Of a stretch of DNA of 64,000 bases, positions 32,768-41,126 are shown piece after piece. A program made the translations under genes and the position numbers. This stretch comes from Candidatus Eremiobacter antarcticus (lineage in GTDB: Bacteria > Vulcanimicrobiota > Vulcanimicrobiia > Eremiobacterales > Eremiobacteraceae): the NCBI GenBank assembly GCA_003244105.1, contig QHBK01000006.1, positions 275,702 through 339,701 on the forward strand, given 5' to 3'. Each line of letters begins with the position of its first letter. Within the stretch, counting starts at the first letter, position 1. Below the pieces are notes generated by a model. That model ran no database searches, was not told the DNA's origin, and saw only the letters and a list, made by a program, of their open reading frames with translations.

Positions 32768-34054
32768 ATGAACGCGTCGGTGTCCAAGACCGAACTCAAC
32801 CTATGGATGGCGTTCAGCGACGAAGCCAAGACGCAGCGGCTTTACGCCGCCTACGCGCTTGCCGCCATGAACGAGGGCTACCCGGAAGCAGCCGAGGCCT
32901 TTATGGAGGCGGCCGGGGCAGAAGTCATCCACGCCATGTCGCATCTGCAGGCGTTAGGCGCCGTGAAGAGCACCGCCGAAAATCTGAGGCACGTCGTGGA
33001 AGAGGAATCGCGCGAGAGCGAGCACACCTACCCGCGTTATATAGAAGAAGCTCGTCAAGACGGCCGCCAAGACGCGGTGCGCACCTTCACGCTTGCTCTC
33101 AACCGCGAGCGTCACCACATTGAGCTGTTTCAAAGGACGCTCGCGCAGCTGGCCTCGCGCGAGGTTGCAGACGGCGCTGTCGCCGCCGCGCCGCGCATTT
33201 CGGATGGGGACAAAAAACCGGGGCGCTCGTCCGGCGATGCGCGCGCACAAATCACGGAGGGGCCTTTGGCTTCCAGCGCCGAGGGCGAGCTTTCGCGCAC
33301 GGCGCGCGCAGGCGCCGAGAAAATGACCGGCCCTGCGGAGATCAGCGAAGAGCGAGCGCGCATCGCGAGCCGTTCGCGCATCCGGGAGCTGGTCTTCGGG
33401 GCGCAAGACGGCGTCCTCACGACCGTCGGAGTGGTCTCCGCTTTTTTCGGCGCGACGGCCCACAACAGCGTCATCCTGTTGGCGGGCCTTGCGTCGGGCT
33501 TTGCAGGCATGGTGGCGATGACCGCAGGCAGCTATCTGTCATCGAAAGCAGAAGCCGACGTCGAGCGCTCGGAGATCATCCGCGAGCGTCAAGAGCTCAC
33601 AGACCATCCTGCCGAGGAGCTCGCCGAACTTGTGGAGATCTACCGCCGGCAGGGGATGGGCCGCGAGCAAGCGCGCAACGCCGCGCTGCAAGTCGCAAAG
33701 GATCCCAAGCGCATGCTCGAGGTCATGGCGCGCCAGGAGCTGGGCCTCGAGCTGGAGCCGCAGCAGAACGCGATCAAAGATGCCGGCGTCATGGCGCTGT
33801 CGTTTTTGTCGGGGGCGGTTTTCCCCATCGTCCCATACGTGCTCATCAACGGCTTGCCGGCATTCGTCACTTCCATTCTGCTGGCGGCGGTCGTGTTGTT
33901 CGCAATCGGCGTCATCAAAGCGCGCGCTGCAGACACGAGCCAGCTTCGCTCGGGGGTCGAGTCGTTCGGCATCGGGGCTGCCGCCGGCTTACTCGGCTAC
34001 ATCTTGGGGACGCTCATCCCCAAGGCTTTCGGGGTCAACTTCATCGGCGGCTGA
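32768..34054 (+). CDS. mbfA: Ferritin-like/VIT1 fusion iron exporter (Er-VIT, MbfA type)
   Basis: 428 residues. N-terminal ferritin-like (rubrerythrin) domain to ~140: KTQRLYAAYALAAMNEGYPEAAEAFMEAAGAEVIHA, VEEESRESEHTYPRYIEEAR and LNRERHHIELFQRTLAQL supply Glu/His diiron ligands. A disordered linker (to ~195) follows, then the CCC1/VIT1 membrane domain: FGAQDGVLTTVGVVSAFFGAT, LASGFAGMVAMTAGSYLSSKAEADVERSEI, and four more helices. Such proteins export Fe(II) or Mn(II) and protect against iron-linked oxidative stress. Its neighbour the SOD and the peroxiredoxin fit that context. Confidence 0.88.
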   Translation: MNASVSKTELNLWMAFSDEAKTQRLYAAYALAAMNEGYPEAAEAFMEAAGAEVIHAMSHLQALGAVKSTAENLRHVVEEESRESEHTYPRYIEEARQDGRQDAVRTFTLALNRERHHIELFQRTLAQLASREVADGAVAAAPRISDGDKKPGRSSGDARAQITEGPLASSAEGELSRTARAGAEKMTGPAEISEERARIASRSRIRELVFGAQDGVLTTVGVVSAFFGATAHNSVILLAGLASGFAGMVAMTAGSYLSSKAEADVERSEIIRERQELTDHPAEELAELVEIYRRQGMGREQARNAALQVAKDPKRMLEVMARQELGLELEPQQNAIKDAGVMALSFLSGAVFPIVPYVLINGLPAFVTSILLAAVVLFAIGVIKARAADTSQLRSGVESFGIGAAAGLLGYILGTLIPKAFGVNFIGG

Positions 34055-34100
34055 ACGCCCCGGTGAACAGCTCCAGGGTATCCTGGGCTTGCGCCGTTCG

Positions 34101-34532
34101 TCAGGCGTGCTCTTCGATCCAGACCGCTCCGTTCTCGCCGTGCTCTTTCTTCCAAATGGGGGCACGCTGTTTGAGCTCGTCGATGGCGTACTCGCACGCG
34201 TCGAAGGCGGCGCCGCGGTGGACCGCCGATACCGCCACCACGACGCTCGTCTCGCCGATGGAAAGGCTGCCCGTCCGGTGGCCTATGGCGATCTCATGGA
34301 TCTCGAATTTAGCTTTGGCTTCCCGCCCGATGTCGGCAAAAACGCGTTCGACCATTGCCGGGTATGCCTCGTACTCCAAACGCACGATGCGCTGCCCGCG
34401 CGCGTGCGCGCGCACCTTGCCGACAAAGGTGACGATGCCGCCGGCCTCGGGCGAATCGACCGCCGCGACGAACGACTCTTCGTCGAGCGCATCCGGCGAG
34501 AGCACAAACGCAGCGGCTCTTCGCGCGCTCAT
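34101..34532 (-). CDS. moaE: Molybdopterin synthase large subunit
   Basis: 143 residues. EAGGIVTFVGKVRAHARGQRIVRLEYEAYPAMVERVFADI, KFEIHEIAIGHRTGSLSIGETSVVVAVSAVHR and IDELKQRAPIWKKEH (with the catalytic Lys pair) are all present. It takes sulfur from MoaD to convert precursor Z to molybdopterin. The ATG at 34532 overlaps the moaD stop (ATGA). Other moa genes are not in the window, but a sulfite-oxidase-like molybdoenzyme is, at 48358. Confidence 0.93.
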   Translation of the reverse strand: MSARRAAAFVLSPDALDEESFVAAVDSPEAGGIVTFVGKVRAHARGQRIVRLEYEAYPAMVERVFADIGREAKAKFEIHEIAIGHRTGSLSIGETSVVVAVSAVHRGAAFDACEYAIDELKQRAPIWKKEHGENGAVWIEEHA

Positions 34533-34774
34533 CCACCTGCTACCGGCGGCAAGATGGCCAATTCGTCGCCGTTTTTCAGCACGGCCGCGGGCTTGACATG
34601 CTGCTGGTTCACCGCGAAGGCGATGCCCGCGTGCTCCGGGCGCATCGACGGAAATTGACGGCAGATGCTCGCATACGCGTCGGCTGCCGTCGCGTTGTCG
34701 TTCAGCTGAAGGTCGACCCGGTCCCGGCCGATCGCCTCCCGGTGCGAGGCGAAGAATCTCACATGTACGAGCAC
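34529..34774 (-). CDS. moaD: Molybdopterin synthase sulfur-carrier subunit
   Basis: 81 residues from a GTG at 34774. Ubiquitin-like beta-grasp: VHVRFFASHREAIGRDRVDLQL, ADAYASICRQFPSM, FAVNQQHVKPAAVLKNGDELAILPPVAGG, ending in the essential Gly-Gly thiocarboxylate site. The longer frame reaching 35038 adds non-homologous residues over the sod promoter. The moaD-moaE order with ATGA overlap is usual. Confidence 0.88.
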   Translation of the reverse strand: MLVHVRFFASHREAIGRDRVDLQLNDNATAADAYASICRQFPSMRPEHAGIAFAVNQQHVKPAAVLKNGDELAILPPVAGG

Positions 34775-34942
34775 AGAGGCCGTCGCTTGCAAGCATTGCG
34801 TTGCATGAATCGTTCCATTCGCAAACCGAACGGTGAACTCATACGTGAGCGCGAAACCGCTCGGCCGTCCGGCTAGGACTTGCCGGTCCGGCGTGCAATT
34901 CGATACCTTCGCTTCACGACTGCACACGCCGGAGGACGCATC

Positions 34943-35557
34943 ATGGCCCACGAGTTGCCGCCGCTTCAATACGCATACGACTCCCTCGAGCCGTTCATCG
35001 ATACGACGACCATGACGCTGCATCACGATAAGCACCATGCGACCTACGTGTCAAATCTCAACGCGGCGATCGAGAAACATCCGGAGCTGGGCGGCAAGAG
35101 CGCCGAAGATCTGATCCGCGACCTGAACGCAGTGCCCGAAGACATCCGCGCGGCGGTGCGCAACAACGGCGGCGGTCATGTGAACCACTCGATGTTCTGG
35201 ACCATCATGAAGCCCAACGCCGGCGGAAATCCCAAAGGTGCGCTTGCGGATGCTCTGCGTGAGGCGTTCGGCGATCTGGAGTCGTTCAAGAAGCTGTTCA
35301 ACGAAGCCGGCACCAAGCAGTTCGGCAGCGGCTGGGTGTGGCTCGTGCGTGGCAAAGACGGGAAGCTGCAGGTGACCAGCACCCCCAACCAAGACAATCC
35401 GCTCTCTCAAGGCCTCTATCCCATCATGGGCAACGACGTATGGGAGCACGCCTACTATCTGAAGTACCAGAACCGGCGCGCCGACTATTTGACGGCGTGG
35501 TGGAACGTCGTGGATTGGGATGCCCTCCACCGGCGCTTTGACTCCGCTTCTCGCTGA
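34943..35557 (+). CDS. sodA: Fe/Mn superoxide dismutase
   Basis: 204 residues. GGAGGA lies at 34931-34936 ahead of the ATG. Metal ligands: [15 protein letters not shown] (first His), [14 protein letters not shown] (second His), and [21 protein letters not shown] with the Asp and third His; [13 protein letters not shown] is the usual Gly/Trp core. Metal choice (Mn versus Fe) cannot be called by eye, so sodA is tentative. The gene lies 8 nt ahead of fabI. The 168-bp gap upstream (34775-34942) contains no other gene. Confidence 0.93.
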   Translation: MAHELPPLQYAYDSLEPFIDTTTMTLHHDKHHATYVSNLNAAIEKHPELGGKSAEDLIRDLNAVPEDIRAAVRNNGGGHVNHSMFWTIMKPNAGGNPKGALADALREAFGDLESFKKLFNEAGTKQFGSGWVWLVRGKDGKLQVTSTPNQDNPLSQGLYPIMGNDVWEHAYYLKYQNRRADYLTAWWNVVDWDALHRRFDSASR

Positions 35558-35565
35558 CGGCTGCG

Positions 35566-36339
35566 GTGGCACTGCTCGACGGAAAGATGGCATGCGTCTT
35601 AGGCGTCGCCAACCGCTGGAGCATCGCGACAGCCATCGCCAGAGCGCTGCACCAGCACGGGGCCTCTCTCATCCTGACCTACGAGGGCGAGCGCACGCAG
35701 GGCGAAGTTGAGAAGCTGGCCCGCGAGTTGGGCGACGCACCCACAACCGCCTGCGAGGTGAGCAAGGACGAGAGCATCGGGAGCTTGCGAGAATTCATCG
35801 CAGGACGAGGCCTTGCGGTCGATGCGCTGGTGCATAGCTTGGCATTCGCGCGCAAGGAAGAGCTGTCGGGCAAGTACTTCGCGACCAGCAGGTCTGGGTT
35901 CTCGCTCGCGCTCGACATCAGCGCTTATTCCCTAGCTGCGCTGTGCCGCGAACTGCAGCCGGTTTTCGCGCCTCAGGCTTCCGTGATGGCGATGACGTAT
36001 TTGGGTTCGGTGCGCGCCGTGACCAACTACAACGTCATGGGCGTCGCCAAAGCCGCGCTCGAGTCTTCCATCCGATATCTTGCAAACGACATGGGCGAAC
36101 TCAACGGCGTGCGCGTCAATGCGATTTCCGCGGGGCCGATCAAAACTGCTTCGGCTCGCGCCGTCGGCGACTTCACCCGCATCCTTGCCCAAGTGGCTGA
36201 AAAGGCGCCGCTGCGCCGAAATGCGGTCGCGGAAGATGTCGGAAACGCGGCCGTCTTTCTGGCAAGCGGCCTCTCGAGCGCGATCACGGGCCAAATATTG
36301 TACGTGGACGCCGGCTACAACATCATGGGCATCGTCTGA
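35566..36339 (+). CDS. fabI: Enoyl-ACP reductase (NADH), FabI type
   Basis: 257 residues from a GTG at 35566. SDR-like cofactor start GKMACVLGVANRWSIATAIARAL, LVHSLAFARKEELSGKYFATS with the conserved DxLVHSLAFA-type region, MTYLGSVRAVTNYNVMGVAKAALESSIRYLANDMG (catalytic Tyr-x6-Lys) and INAISAGPIKTASARAVGDF. Final step of fatty acid elongation, reducing enoyl-ACP. It follows the SOD gene by 8 nt and may share its promoter, an unusual combination. Confidence 0.93.
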   Translation: MALLDGKMACVLGVANRWSIATAIARALHQHGASLILTYEGERTQGEVEKLARELGDAPTTACEVSKDESIGSLREFIAGRGLAVDALVHSLAFARKEELSGKYFATSRSGFSLALDISAYSLAALCRELQPVFAPQASVMAMTYLGSVRAVTNYNVMGVAKAALESSIRYLANDMGELNGVRVNAISAGPIKTASARAVGDFTRILAQVAEKAPLRRNAVAEDVGNAAVFLASGLSSAITGQILYVDAGYNIMGIV

Positions 36340-36437
36340 CGCTTTCGCTGCACCGCCACTGAAGCGGGCGCCGGACGACAGGTCACGAGGCGGCGGTTGC
36401 TTAAGCGAATGGGCTTCTCGATTGGGGGTGGGCTTCG

Positions 36438-36644
36438 ATGGGACTGACCTGGCAAGACGTCGATGACATCGGCTTCGAGTTGGCGCAAGCCTACCCCGAA
36501 GAAGATCCCAAGCAGATCGCTATGCCGGAGCTGCTTCGCTTGGTCACGGAACTCGACGACTTCGAAGACGACCCCGAAAAAGTCGACGAGGACACGTTGC
36601 AGAGCATCGCGCGGGCTTGGCAAGAGGAGTTCGCGCCGCAATAA
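36438..36644 (+). CDS. iscX: Iron-sulfur assembly accessory protein
   Basis: 68 residues: LTWQDVDDIGFELAQAYPEEDPKQIAMPELLRLVTELDDFEDDPEKVDEDTLQSIARAW, closely matching the IscX/YfhJ family in length and the FxDDP-type acidic stretch. IscX binds IscS and iron and modulates Fe-S cluster assembly rate. The usual isc operon is absent here; the gene stands between fabI and a NUDIX hydrolase. A 98-bp gap precedes it. Confidence 0.88.
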   Translation: MGLTWQDVDDIGFELAQAYPEEDPKQIAMPELLRLVTELDDFEDDPEKVDEDTLQSIARAWQEEFAPQ

Positions 36645-36715
36645 CCGCCTCGAGGGGTGCACAACCTCAGCCCGGCGGCGCCGCCACATCCTCCCGAACG
36701 CCGTCTAATGGCCCG

Positions 36716-37288
36716 TTGAAGATCTCCAGCCTGCGAGAGCAGTTGCGTGCCTACGTCCCTCGACCGCTTGAGGCTCCTTCCAGACAGCGCGCGGCGGTGC
36801 TCTTGCCGCTTTTGGGCAGGGAAGACGATCCTCAGCTGCTGTGCTTTCGCAGGTCCTGGAAAGTCTTAGAACACAGAGGCGAGGTGTGCTTTCCGGGAGG
36901 GTCGGCAGAGCCGCAGGACGCTGGACCTGTCCAGACCGCGCTGCGCGAGTCGTTCGAAGAATTGGGCTTGTCCGGTTCGGCGGTCGAAATATTGGGGATG
37001 CTTGACGACGTCGAAACCGCGGTCAGCAACTATGTCGTCACCCCGGTTGTCGGTTTTGTGAGCGGCTCACCGGATCTCATCGCCGACCAGCTGGAAGTGG
37101 ACACGATCATCTACGTGCCGATCTCAAGGTTGCGCGAGCCGGGGGTTTTCTCATCGCAGTGGAGCGTCGACGGCGGAGCGGGCAACCTGCGCTACGCCTA
37201 TGAATTCGATCAGCAGCGCATCTGGGGAGCCACTGCCAGGATGCTGCATGGGCTCTTGGCCGTTTGGCAAGGACGAGCGGCGCCGTGA
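36716..37288 (+). CDS. NUDIX hydrolase, CoA pyrophosphatase (NudL) type
   Basis: 190 residues from TTG at 36716, in frame with a longer open frame. LREQLRAYVPRPLEAP..RAAVLLPLLGREDDPQLLCFRRSW, then the NUDIX box CFPGGSAEPQDAGPVQTALRESFEELGLSG, with E-x-x-EELG catalytic Glu, and downstream NYVVTPVVGFVSGSPDL and FEFDQQRIWGATARMLHGLL. Members cleave CoA to 4'-phosphopantetheine. The TGA is embedded in the next gene's GTG (GTGA), so it is coupled to the membrane-bound Clp ATPase. Confidence 0.88.
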   Translation: MKISSLREQLRAYVPRPLEAPSRQRAAVLLPLLGREDDPQLLCFRRSWKVLEHRGEVCFPGGSAEPQDAGPVQTALRESFEELGLSGSAVEILGMLDDVETAVSNYVVTPVVGFVSGSPDLIADQLEVDTIIYVPISRLREPGVFSSQWSVDGGAGNLRYAYEFDQQRIWGATARMLHGLLAVWQGRAAP

Positions 37289-39261
37289 ACGCGACGCTGT
37301 GCGAGCGCTGCGGACAACGCCCCGCCACCGGCAGCGACGTCGCTCTGGTGCAAGGCCGCTTCGCGCTGCAGTCTTTGTGCGCGCAATGCTTGGCCGCGCA
37401 GAACAAGCAGCGCATGGCCGTGGCCGGCGGTGCCGCGCTGGCCGCTTTGGCCGTCGGACTGGGCGCCTCGATCTTCGCGGCGAACCGGATCAAGAGCGAA
37501 TCCGCATCCCCTGAGCCTCAAGCAGGTCACGCACCAAGCCCGCTTGCGCGTTACCGAACGCCTACGTTGAACGCCCTCAGCCGCGACTTGACCCAGCTGG
37601 CGCGGGAAGGCAAGCTCGATCCCGTCATCGGCCGCGACAACGAGATCGACCGCGTGGTGCGCATACTTGCGCGCCGCACGAAGAACAATCCGGTGCTGAT
37701 CGGCGAAGCCGGCGTTGGGAAGACGGCGATCGTGGAAGGGCTGGCGGTGCGCATCGCGCGCGGCGATGTGCCGAAATCGCTTGCCGGTCGCAGGATTCTC
37801 GCGTTGACGCTGTCGACCGTGGTCGCCGGCACGAAATACCGCGGAGAGTTCGAAGCGCGGCTCACGCGGGTCTTCGAAGAGATGCGCCGCAGCGCCAACG
37901 AGGTCATCGTCTTCATCGACGAGCTGCATACCATCGTCGGTGCGGGCAGCGCTGAGGGCTCCACGGTGGACGCCGCCAATATGCTCAAGCCGGAACTCGC
38001 GCGCGGGGAGATCCGCTGCATCGGCGCGACCACCTTCGAAGAGTATCGGGTCCATATCGAGAGCGACGCAGCGCTGGAGCGCCGCTTCGCGCCGGTCATC
38101 GTCGATGAACCGAGTCAAGACCAGGCACTGGCGATGCTGTCGGGCGTCAAGGACCGCTACGAGCGTCACCACGGAGTCGCGATCACGGACGAGGCGTTGC
38201 GCGCTGCCGTGACGTTGAGCGCGCGCTACATTGCGGACCGGCACTTGCCCGACAAAGCGTTCGATCTCATGGATGAGGCGGCCGCGAGCGTGGCGCTGCG
38301 CCGCGGTGCAACCGTCAACGCTGAGGACGTCGCGCTGATGGTGTCGGCCGCGACCGGCGTGCCGCTGCACACGCTGCAGGAGAAAGAAGCCCAGCGGCTC
38401 GTGCACTTCGAGGATCTGTTGCGCGAGCGCGTCGTGGGTCAGGACGAAGCCGTGCATGCGGTCGCCGAATCCGTCCGGCGCACGGGCGCGGGGCTGCGCG
38501 AGCACCGCGGGCCTCTCGGCGCCTTGCTCTTCGTGGGGCCATCAGGCGTCGGCAAGACGGAGCTCGCGCGCGCGACAGCGGCAGCCTTGTTCGGCAGCGA
38601 CGACGCGCTGTTGCGCTTTGATATGTCAGAATTCGCCCAGCCGCATTCGGCGGCGCGGCTGATCGGCGCGCCTGCAGGCTACGCCGGTTATGAGAAAGCC
38701 GGCGCTCTGACCGAAGCGGTGCGGCGCCGGCCGTATTGCGTCGTCTTATTTGACGACGTCGACAAGGCGCACCCGGAAGTTCTGGATCTGCTGTTGCAGG
38801 TGCTCGACGAAGGGCGCTTGACCGATGCCCAATCGCGCGCCGTCAACTTCCGCAACACCCTCATCATCCTGACGGCCCATCTGCCCGGCGGAGCGCAGGT
38901 CTCCAAGCTGACCGAAGTCTTGCAAAGCGAGCTGCTGAACCGGCTCGATGACGCAGTCGTCTTCCGGGCGCTCGGGCCCGCCGACATCCGCAGCATAGCG
39001 GAGCTTGCGGTGCGCCCGCTCATCGAATCGGCCCGTGAACGCGGCTACGACTTGCAGATCACCGCAGCGGCACTGCACTGCATCGCATCCGAAGCGAATG
39101 ACCCGCGCCAGGGCGCACGTATGGTCCGCCGCATCGTCGAACGCCGCTTGCGCAGCCCGCTTGCCAGTTTGATCTTATCCGGTGAGCTGGCGCGAGGCGC
39201 TGCGATCGTCGCCGACGTCTTCAGCCGCAACAAAGTCGAACTGCGCCCATCCGCTACGTAG
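37285..39261 (+). CDS. Membrane-anchored ClpA/ClpC-type AAA+ unfoldase with N-terminal zinc ribbon
   Basis: 658 residues from GTG at 37285. Residues 6-35 form a putative zinc ribbon (C6-x2-C9, C32-x2-C35); 44-66 is a hydrophobic helix (MAVAGGAALAALAVGLGASI). Two AAA modules follow: AAA-1 with GEAGVGKT at 140-147, VFIDELHTIVGAGSAEG and DAALERRFAPVIVDEPS; AAA-2 with GPSGVGKT near 417-424, FDMSEFAQPHSAARLIGAP and YCVVLFDDVDKAHPEVLDLL. The normal Clp N-domain is missing, and there is no ClpB-type middle coiled coil. AAA-2 Walker B ends D-D rather than D-E. It probably unfolds membrane-associated substrates, but which side the zinc ribbon lies on is unclear. Confidence 0.88.
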   Translation: MNATLCERCGQRPATGSDVALVQGRFALQSLCAQCLAAQNKQRMAVAGGAALAALAVGLGASIFAANRIKSESASPEPQAGHAPSPLARYRTPTLNALSRDLTQLAREGKLDPVIGRDNEIDRVVRILARRTKNNPVLIGEAGVGKTAIVEGLAVRIARGDVPKSLAGRRILALTLSTVVAGTKYRGEFEARLTRVFEEMRRSANEVIVFIDELHTIVGAGSAEGSTVDAANMLKPELARGEIRCIGATTFEEYRVHIESDAALERRFAPVIVDEPSQDQALAMLSGVKDRYERHHGVAITDEALRAAVTLSARYIADRHLPDKAFDLMDEAAASVALRRGATVNAEDVALMVSAATGVPLHTLQEKEAQRLVHFEDLLRERVVGQDEAVHAVAESVRRTGAGLREHRGPLGALLFVGPSGVGKTELARATAAALFGSDDALLRFDMSEFAQPHSAARLIGAPAGYAGYEKAGALTEAVRRRPYCVVLFDDVDKAHPEVLDLLLQVLDEGRLTDAQSRAVNFRNTLIILTAHLPGGAQVSKLTEVLQSELLNRLDDAVVFRALGPADIRSIAELAVRPLIESARERGYDLQITAAALHCIASEANDPRQGARMVRRIVERRLRSPLASLILSGELARGAAIVADVFSRNKVELRPSAT

Positions 39262-39509
39262 TGCTGATCGAATACACCGATCCCGCTGCGCGCGAGGAAG
39301 CGCTCGAGCGTCATCGCCGCTATCTGGCGCAGGGCCGCGAGCGCGGGGTGGTGCTTGAATCAGGCGCCTTTGCGGATGGGAAAGGCGGCATGTACATCCT
39401 TGATCTGCCCGACGAGCACTCCGCGCGCGACTTCGTCGCGCACGACCCCTACTGGGAAGCGAAGCTGAAGCTGACCATCCGCGCGTGGCTGGCGACCAAA
39501 GCCAAATGA
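39261..39509 (+). CDS. YciI-like small protein
   Basis: 82 residues from GTG at 39261, overlapping the Clp gene's TAG. YciI/dimeric alpha-beta barrel fold: EEALERHRRYLAQGRERGVVLESGAFADGKGGMYILDLPDEHSARDFVAHDPY. The His and Asp of the putative active site are kept. Activity unknown; members are small stress- or metabolism-linked proteins. It is the last gene before the bidirectional terminator. Confidence 0.85.
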   Translation: MLIEYTDPAAREEALERHRRYLAQGRERGVVLESGAFADGKGGMYILDLPDEHSARDFVAHDPYWEAKLKLTIRAWLATKAK

Positions 39510-39510
39510 G

Positions 39511-39541
39511 AAAGGCCCCGTAGGGCCCCTTCGTTTTTTTC
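39511..39541. terminator. Rho-independent terminator between convergent genes
   Basis: GGCCC at 39515 region pairs with GGGCC shortly after a CGTA loop, followed by CTTCG and seven T residues. It is G/C-rich with a T-tract, appropriate for ending the Clp-YciI transcript, and sits just before the convergent aldolase gene. Confidence 0.75.
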
Positions 39542-39552
39542 ACGAGGCGCTG

Positions 39553-40455
39553 TTAGGCGCTGTATGCCTTGAGCATCTCGTGGATGCGCTGCGTGATCGC
39601 CATGGCATCGTCGAAGCGGCGCTGCCACACGTTGCGGCCGAAGATAAGACCGGTGACGCCTGCGTCCATGCCGAGCCGCGCTTTGTGCAAAAGATCTTCG
39701 TCCGAGATTTTGCTGCCGCCGGAGATCAGCACGAGGGTGCGGCCGGCGGACTTGACCACTTTGCGGAGCGCCTCTTCCTCAGTGAACTTTTCGGTGGGGT
39801 ACGGTTTGGGCTGCTTATCGCCGTCCGTGAGTTTGGGCACGTTCAATTTCACGACATCCGCGCCCATTTCGCAAGCGACTCGCGCCGCGTAATCGACCGC
39901 ATACAGCGAATCCTGACCGCCTTTTTCCTTCACCGCCTTGCCACGCGGGTACGCCCAGACGATGAGCGGCATGCCGTAGCGGTCGCAGTCCTGACGGACC
40001 CGGTTCAGCTGATCGATGTCCGCGCTTTGCGCAGGACTGCCGACGTACAGCGTGTAGCCGACCGCATCGGCTCCCATGCGGACGGCATCCTCCACGCAAG
40101 CGGTCATCGGCGAGAATGCTTCATTGTCGTCCGGGATATTGGTCTTGCCGTTGATCTTGAGCACAAGCGGCACTTTGCCCGCGTACTGGCGGAAATACTT
40201 GCGCGCCAGGCCGAAGTGCAAGGCGATGCCGGAGTAATTGCCCTCAAGGGCCAGCTTGAATTCGAAGTCGGGATCGATGCTGTCGGGGTTGTCGAAGAAG
40301 TCGACTGGCCCGTGCTCCAACCCCTGATCGATGGGAAGCAGAAGCAGCGTGCCGTTGCCGGGTCCGTATTCATACAGCAGCCTGTGCAGCCGAGCGCGTT
40401 TTCCCAGCGAGAGAGCCAAGTCGTCGAGAGTAGGGCGCGGCACCTTGGTCAGCAT
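39553..40455 (-). CDS. Class I fructose-bisphosphate aldolase (DhnA/FbaB type)
   Basis: 300 residues. LLLLPIDQGLEHGPVDFFDNPDSIDP, NYSGIALHFGLARKYF, PLVLKINGKTNIPDDNEAFSP, VGYTLYVGSPAQ, PLIVWAYPRGKAVKEKGG and ADVVKLNVPKLTDG (Schiff-base Lys) followed by LVLISGGSKISDEDLL. These match archaeal-type class I aldolases, which reversibly condense DHAP and glyceraldehyde-3-phosphate. Close to the usual family length. The upstream leader on the minus strand, toward 40523, is 68 bp. Confidence 0.93.
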   Translation of the reverse strand: MLTKVPRPTLDDLALSLGKRARLHRLLYEYGPGNGTLLLLPIDQGLEHGPVDFFDNPDSIDPDFEFKLALEGNYSGIALHFGLARKYFRQYAGKVPLVLKINGKTNIPDDNEAFSPMTACVEDAVRMGADAVGYTLYVGSPAQSADIDQLNRVRQDCDRYGMPLIVWAYPRGKAVKEKGGQDSLYAVDYAARVACEMGADVVKLNVPKLTDGDKQPKPYPTEKFTEEEALRKVVKSAGRTLVLISGGSKISDEDLLHKARLGMDAGVTGLIFGRNVWQRRFDDAMAITQRIHEMLKAYSA

Positions 40456-40523
40456 GAACGGACTCCTCCGGCGAAGATCAGATGGCGAATCGCCTTCCTG
40501 CCACTACGATTTTCGCCCGGCCT

Positions 40524-41027
40524 TCACCCCCGCGCGATCACCTCGGGCGGGATGCTCCGCCGGTTGTCCAGCACTCCATCAAGCCCAGCCACCAAGCCGG
40601 TCGGCAAGACCGCATGCGTCAGGCTCAAGGCGATGGCCGCCATATCGAGCCCTCCGTAGCCGTCGATGGTCGCAAACGAGCTCTTCATCAGCCAGTAGTT
40701 CAGCGCCAGAAACGTTCCGCCAATGCCCCCGAGCCTCGTCAGAAGTCCCAGCAGCAACGAGACGCCGGTGAGGGTCTCGCCCCAAGCCACAAGGTGCGCG
40801 AACAACGACGCGTTGGGCAAGACGGTGTGAACGAGAAAATCGTGATACGCACCGCTGGTCTTCTGCACGGTCATCCCGATCATGCCAGCCATCATCCCAT
40901 CGGGAGCGGCGAAACCGGGATTGAGGATCTTCGGGATGCCGTGAATCAGCCAAAAAATGCCGGTGTAGATGCGCAGGATCGCCAGCCAATTCGCGTAGGT
41001 CTGCGGATAAGGAAGCAGTCTCGTCAT
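40524..41027 (-). CDS. DoxX-family membrane protein
   Basis: 167 residues from ATG at 41027. Four hydrophobic segments: ANWLAILRIYTGIFWLIHGIPKI, LFAHLVAWGETLTGVSLLLGLLT, TFLALNYWLMKSS and LDMAAIALSLTHAVLPTG. DoxX relatives include thiosulfate-quinone oxidoreductase subunits and redox-linked stress proteins; the activity of this one is unknown. It is divergent from a ferredoxin-NADP reductase, 99 bp apart. Confidence 0.85.
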   Translation of the reverse strand: MTRLLPYPQTYANWLAILRIYTGIFWLIHGIPKILNPGFAAPDGMMAGMIGMTVQKTSGAYHDFLVHTVLPNASLFAHLVAWGETLTGVSLLLGLLTRLGGIGGTFLALNYWLMKSSFATIDGYGGLDMAAIALSLTHAVLPTGLVAGLDGVLDNRRSIPPEVIARG

Positions 41028-41126
41028 GTTCACCTCGTACGCGCAAGCGAGCAGCGGGACTTTACGCTGGGCCGGGAGTCTCCCCTGTCGAAGGCGCGCT
41101 TGCTGAAACGGACGAACCGTGAAGCC

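Noticed and set aside
37264..37284. Clp ATPase start at 37264
   Set aside because: The GTG at 37285 overlaps the NUDIX stop in a GTGA junction used repeatedly here, and the upstream residues lie within the NUDIX gene.
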